Shown here: one piece after another, positions 6,832 through 8,404 of the stretch
Numbering within the stretch: the first letter of the stretch is position 1
Layout of the letters: every line of letters starts with the position of its first letter
Source of the DNA: Actinomycetes bacterium
GTDB taxonomy: Bacteria; Actinomycetota; Actinomycetes; JAHEKZ01
NCBI GenBank assembly: GCA_027117675.1
Contig: JAJAYM010000096.1
Span: 1-8,404 of the forward strand
DNA length: 8,404 bases
Direction of reading: 5' to 3'
Program-made: the position numbers and the translations under genes
The notes under the pieces: model-generated
Databases searched by the model: none
What the model saw: only the letters and a program-made list of their open reading frames with translations
Told to the model about the DNA's origin: nothing

Positions 6832-7761
6832 GTGCCGGCTGTTGAGCGCAACTGGGTACCGGGCTATCCCGTTGACCTGAAGGCGATCCTCGGCCCACTG
6901 AGCCGGGGACCGCAATACCGGACGTCCCGGTTCGAAGCTTCGCGAGCCGGTCCGGCTCCAACAGCGTGGTGGGCCACGTCGACACCTGACGGTCCCGCGA
7001 CCCTGCGACTCGTCTCTCAGCCTTCCGACGGTTGCGTACGGGCAACGTCGTGGGGACCGGGTGCGCAGTGGTTGGTAGCGGGCGTTCCTACGTTGCTCGG
7101 GGCTACTGATGTGCCGGACGATTTCGTCCCCGCGCATCCGGTCGTCGCCGAGACGCTGCGTCGGGCGCCGGGCTGGCGCATGCTTCGCACCAGGCGACCG
7201 TTCGATGCCTGCGTTGCCGCCGTCATCGAGCAGAAAGTGACCGGTCTTGAGGCGCGACGTTCCTGGCAGTCGCTGGTCCGTCAGTTCGGTGAGCCGGCTC
7301 CCGGCCCCGCGCCGTCCGGAATGATGGTGCTGCCCACCCCCCAGGCATGGCGAAGAATCTCCGATGCTGACTTCCACCGCGCAGGAGTCACGCCCCACCG
7401 CATCCGCACTTTGCGCGTGGTCGCATCAGCGGCCGCTGCCATCGAGCGGACAGCTGAGTCTTCAGGTGTCGAGGCTGATCGTGTGCTGCTGGCGCTGCCG
7501 GGAGTCGGTGTCTGGACATCGGCGGAGGTGCGGCAGCGCGCGCACGGTGATGCCGATGCAGTGTCGTTCGGTGACTACCACGTCGCGAAGGACATCTGCT
7601 GGTGGCTCACTGGCGAGCGAGGTGATGACGCGCGCATGGCTGAGCTGCTCGAGCCGTACTCCGGTCATCGCTTCAGGGTGCAGCGGCTGATGGAGCTCGC
7701 GGGTGCCGGTGCGCCAAGGCGCGGGCCGCGGATGGCTGTGCCGCAGCATCGCGGCCGGTGA
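6832..7761 (+). CDS. AlkA-type DNA-3-methyladenine glycosylase (HhH-GPD superfamily)
   Basis: 309 aa, GTG start directly after the TGA of the previous gene (TGAGTG), with GGAAG at 6816-6820 as a distant ribosome binding site. Translation is probably coupled. It should excise alkylated bases such as 3-methyladenine, starting base excision repair. Residues 1-about 100 resemble the beta-rich N-terminal part of AlkA-like enzymes. The helical domain contains FDACVAAVIEQKVTG (E133, Q134 region), a helix-hairpin-helix LPGVGVWTSAEV at 222-233, and FGDYHVAK with D248 in the place of the AlkA catalytic Asp. The C-terminal YSGHRFRVQRLMELAG and RRGPRM are typical of actinobacterial members. There is no iron-sulfur cluster Cys loop, which argues against an EndoIII/MutY-type enzyme. 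The 3' third is covered on the other strand by a long open frame, but family conservation through the C-terminus supports this gene to its stop. Confidence 0.9.
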   Translation: MPAVERNWVPGYPVDLKAILGPLSRGPQYRTSRFEASRAGPAPTAWWATSTPDGPATLRLVSQPSDGCVRATSWGPGAQWLVAGVPTLLGATDVPDDFVPAHPVVAETLRRAPGWRMLRTRRPFDACVAAVIEQKVTGLEARRSWQSLVRQFGEPAPGPAPSGMMVLPTPQAWRRISDADFHRAGVTPHRIRTLRVVASAAAAIERTAESSGVEADRVLLALPGVGVWTSAEVRQRAHGDADAVSFGDYHVAKDICWWLTGERGDDARMAELLEPYSGHRFRVQRLMELAGAGAPRRGPRMAVPQHRGR

Positions 7762-8106
7762 CCGTCGGCGTGGGTGCTCGGACGAGGTTGGGGCTCGGTC
7801 GGTGGCGGAGTTCGCGTCTGGCCACCGCAGGGCGATGAGCCAGACGTTGACCAGCAGCACGAAACCTAGGCCGGCCCCGATGAGATCGGGCTCTTCCGCA
7901 AGGATCAAGACAGTCCAAAACCCAAAGCTGCAGGCTGCGGTGGCAAGAGCGCCGAGCGCGGCGGGCCGGATCAGATAGCCGGAGAAGGCGAAAGCAACGC
8001 GAGGTCTCGGCCTATCGACGTCGACTTCGGGGTTGCAGTCGTCATCATGCGCCGAGTGTCCTACGGCTCGCTCTGCTGTGTCACAGGACCGGCGCCGTTC
8101 ACTCAT
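7462..8106 (-). CDS. Putative small two-TM membrane protein; distal half of frame doubtful
   Basis: The minus-strand frame from ATG 8106 codes for 214 aa. The first 115 or so look real: a hydrophilic, Arg/Asp-rich N-terminus (1-42), then two hydrophobic segments at about 48-70 (PAALGALATAACSFGFWTV...) and 74-93 (LIGAGLGFVLLVNVWLIALR), joined by the short acidic loop EEPD. This is a helical hairpin with no recognised family and no catalytic motif. From about residue 116 the frame lies antisense to the DNA glycosylase gene and turns into Arg/His/Pro-rich, low-complexity sequence typical of shadow frames, with no sign of a domain. Either the true stop has been lost or the frame stays open by chance. 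The start is 10 bases after the stop of the HNH gene on the same strand, so the two could share a transcript. No clear ribosome binding site is visible. Confidence 0.5.
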   Translation of the reverse strand: MSERRRSCDTAERAVGHSAHDDDCNPEVDVDRPRPRVAFAFSGYLIRPAALGALATAACSFGFWTVLILAEEPDLIGAGLGFVLLVNVWLIALRWPDANSATDRAPTSSEHPRRRSPAAMLRHSHPRPAPWRTGTRELHQPLHPEAMTGVRLEQLSHARVITSLASEPPADVLRDVVVTERHCIGITVRALPHLRRCPDTDSRQRQQHTISLDT

Positions 8107-8116
8107 TTGGTCGCCG

Positions 8117-8404
8117 TCATTCGATGGTGAGGGGGTCGGGTGGGGGGATGGGGCTGTGGTGGGAGGTGAGCCGGGTGGGGTGGGTGAAGGTGATGGTGGT
8201 GTTGGCGCCGTCTGGTCCGGTGATGATGGTCCAGGTGCCGTCGTGGATGGCGCGGTGGTGGTGGCCGCAGAGGAGGAGTCCGTTGGCGAGGTCGGTGGTG
8301 CCGCCGTGCTGCCAGGGGTTGATGTGGTGGGCGTGGGTCCAGGGGGCGGTGCAGCCGGGGAAGCGGCAGCCGCGGTCGCGGGCCCACAGGGCGGTGCGTT
8401 GGGC
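8117..8404 (-). CDS. HNH endonuclease-like protein (13E12/DUF222 type), C-terminal 95 residues
   Basis: The minus strand is open from the right edge to TGA at 8119-8117; the start lies outside the window. The peptide begins AQRTALWARDRGCRFPGC, continues with HAHHINPWQHGGTTDLANG, then LLLCGHHHRAIHDGTW, and ends in a Pro/His/Thr-rich tail. This is the C-terminal HNH nuclease fold of the actinobacterial DUF222/13E12 family. The Cys pair GCRFPGC, the HH of HHINPW, the Asn of LANG and the CGHHH cluster are all present, so the metal and catalytic site looks intact. The family's full length is usually about 350-500 aa. These genes occur in many copies per genome and are thought to be mobile or selfish. 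Codon use stands apart from the neighbours: 89 of 95 codons end in G or C, and none ends in T. Confidence 0.88.
   Translation of the reverse strand, partial: AQRTALWARDRGCRFPGCTAPWTHAHHINPWQHGGTTDLANGLLLCGHHHRAIHDGTWTIITGPDGANTTITFTHPTRLTSHHSPIPPPDPLTIE

Noticed and set aside
7703..7978. Plus-strand frame of 91 aa after the glycosylase
   Set aside because: It begins inside the glycosylase gene and is antisense to the two hydrophobic segments of the minus-strand membrane protein; its own composition shows no domain.
8103..8387. Minus-strand frame of 94 aa extremely rich in Pro, His and Arg
   Set aside because: It is an out-of-frame reading of the HNH gene; the correct frame of the same strand (8117-8404) shows the intact HNH motif.
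1..8404. CRISPR arrays, tRNA or rRNA genes, riboswitches, insertion-sequence ends
   Set aside because: No regularly spaced direct repeats, tRNA-like or rRNA-like segments, or transposase motifs were seen; the longest gene-free stretch is only about 108 bases (266-373).

Overview
The window is GC-rich bacterial chromosome, most likely from a non-mycelial actinobacterium near Nocardioidaceae/Propionibacteriales. This is inferred from gene families and codon use; there is no rRNA or other taxonomic marker. The supporting features are a TIGR03089-type acyl-adenylate-like protein, an actinobacterial PGRP amidase with its usual N-terminal beta domain, a SpoIID/LytB protein in a non-Bacillus setting, an AlkA-type glycosylase, a 13E12/DUF222-type HNH gene tail, and TANNNT-type -10 boxes lying just upstream of start codons.

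Layout. At the left edge, on the minus strand, is the 5' part of a TIGR03089-family gene (1-265). A short divergent promoter region (266-373) separates it from a plus-strand cluster of four genes. These are a secreted N-acetylmuramoyl-L-alanine amidase (374-3019), a secreted SpoIID/LytB-type putative lytic transglycosylase (3074-5761), a sugar-1-phosphate nucleotidylyltransferase with a left-handed beta-helix tail, probably mannose-1-phosphate guanylyltransferase (5797-6831), and an AlkA-type DNA glycosylase that starts on the base after the previous stop (6832-7761). Facing the cluster on the minus strand are a small putative two-TM membrane protein, whose frame runs on into the antisense of the glycosylase gene, and the last 95 codons of an HNH endonuclease-like gene entering from the right edge.

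How the genes fit together. The amidase should strip stem peptides from peptidoglycan, and the SpoIID-like enzyme should then cut the denuded glycan strands. This is the same division of labour as the SpoIIP/SpoIID pair of endospore formers, but here it uses an unrelated amidase family. Both proteins carry three diverged copies of the same roughly 115-120 residue beta-rich module at the C-terminus, and each ends exactly on the last module's closing Gly-Trp strand. That suggests a shared wall or partner binding function. The nucleotidylyltransferase supplies an activated sugar (probably GDP-mannose) for envelope glycans, so three of the four genes are envelope genes. The DNA glycosylase seems to be along for translation or transcription rather than function.

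The most interesting content is the paired hydrolases with shared modules, the circularly permuted SpoIID domain, a symmetric TACAGTA element that could drive both divergent genes, and the HNH tail with extreme C-ending codon use. No tRNA, rRNA, CRISPR array, insertion-sequence terminus or convincing intrinsic terminator was seen.
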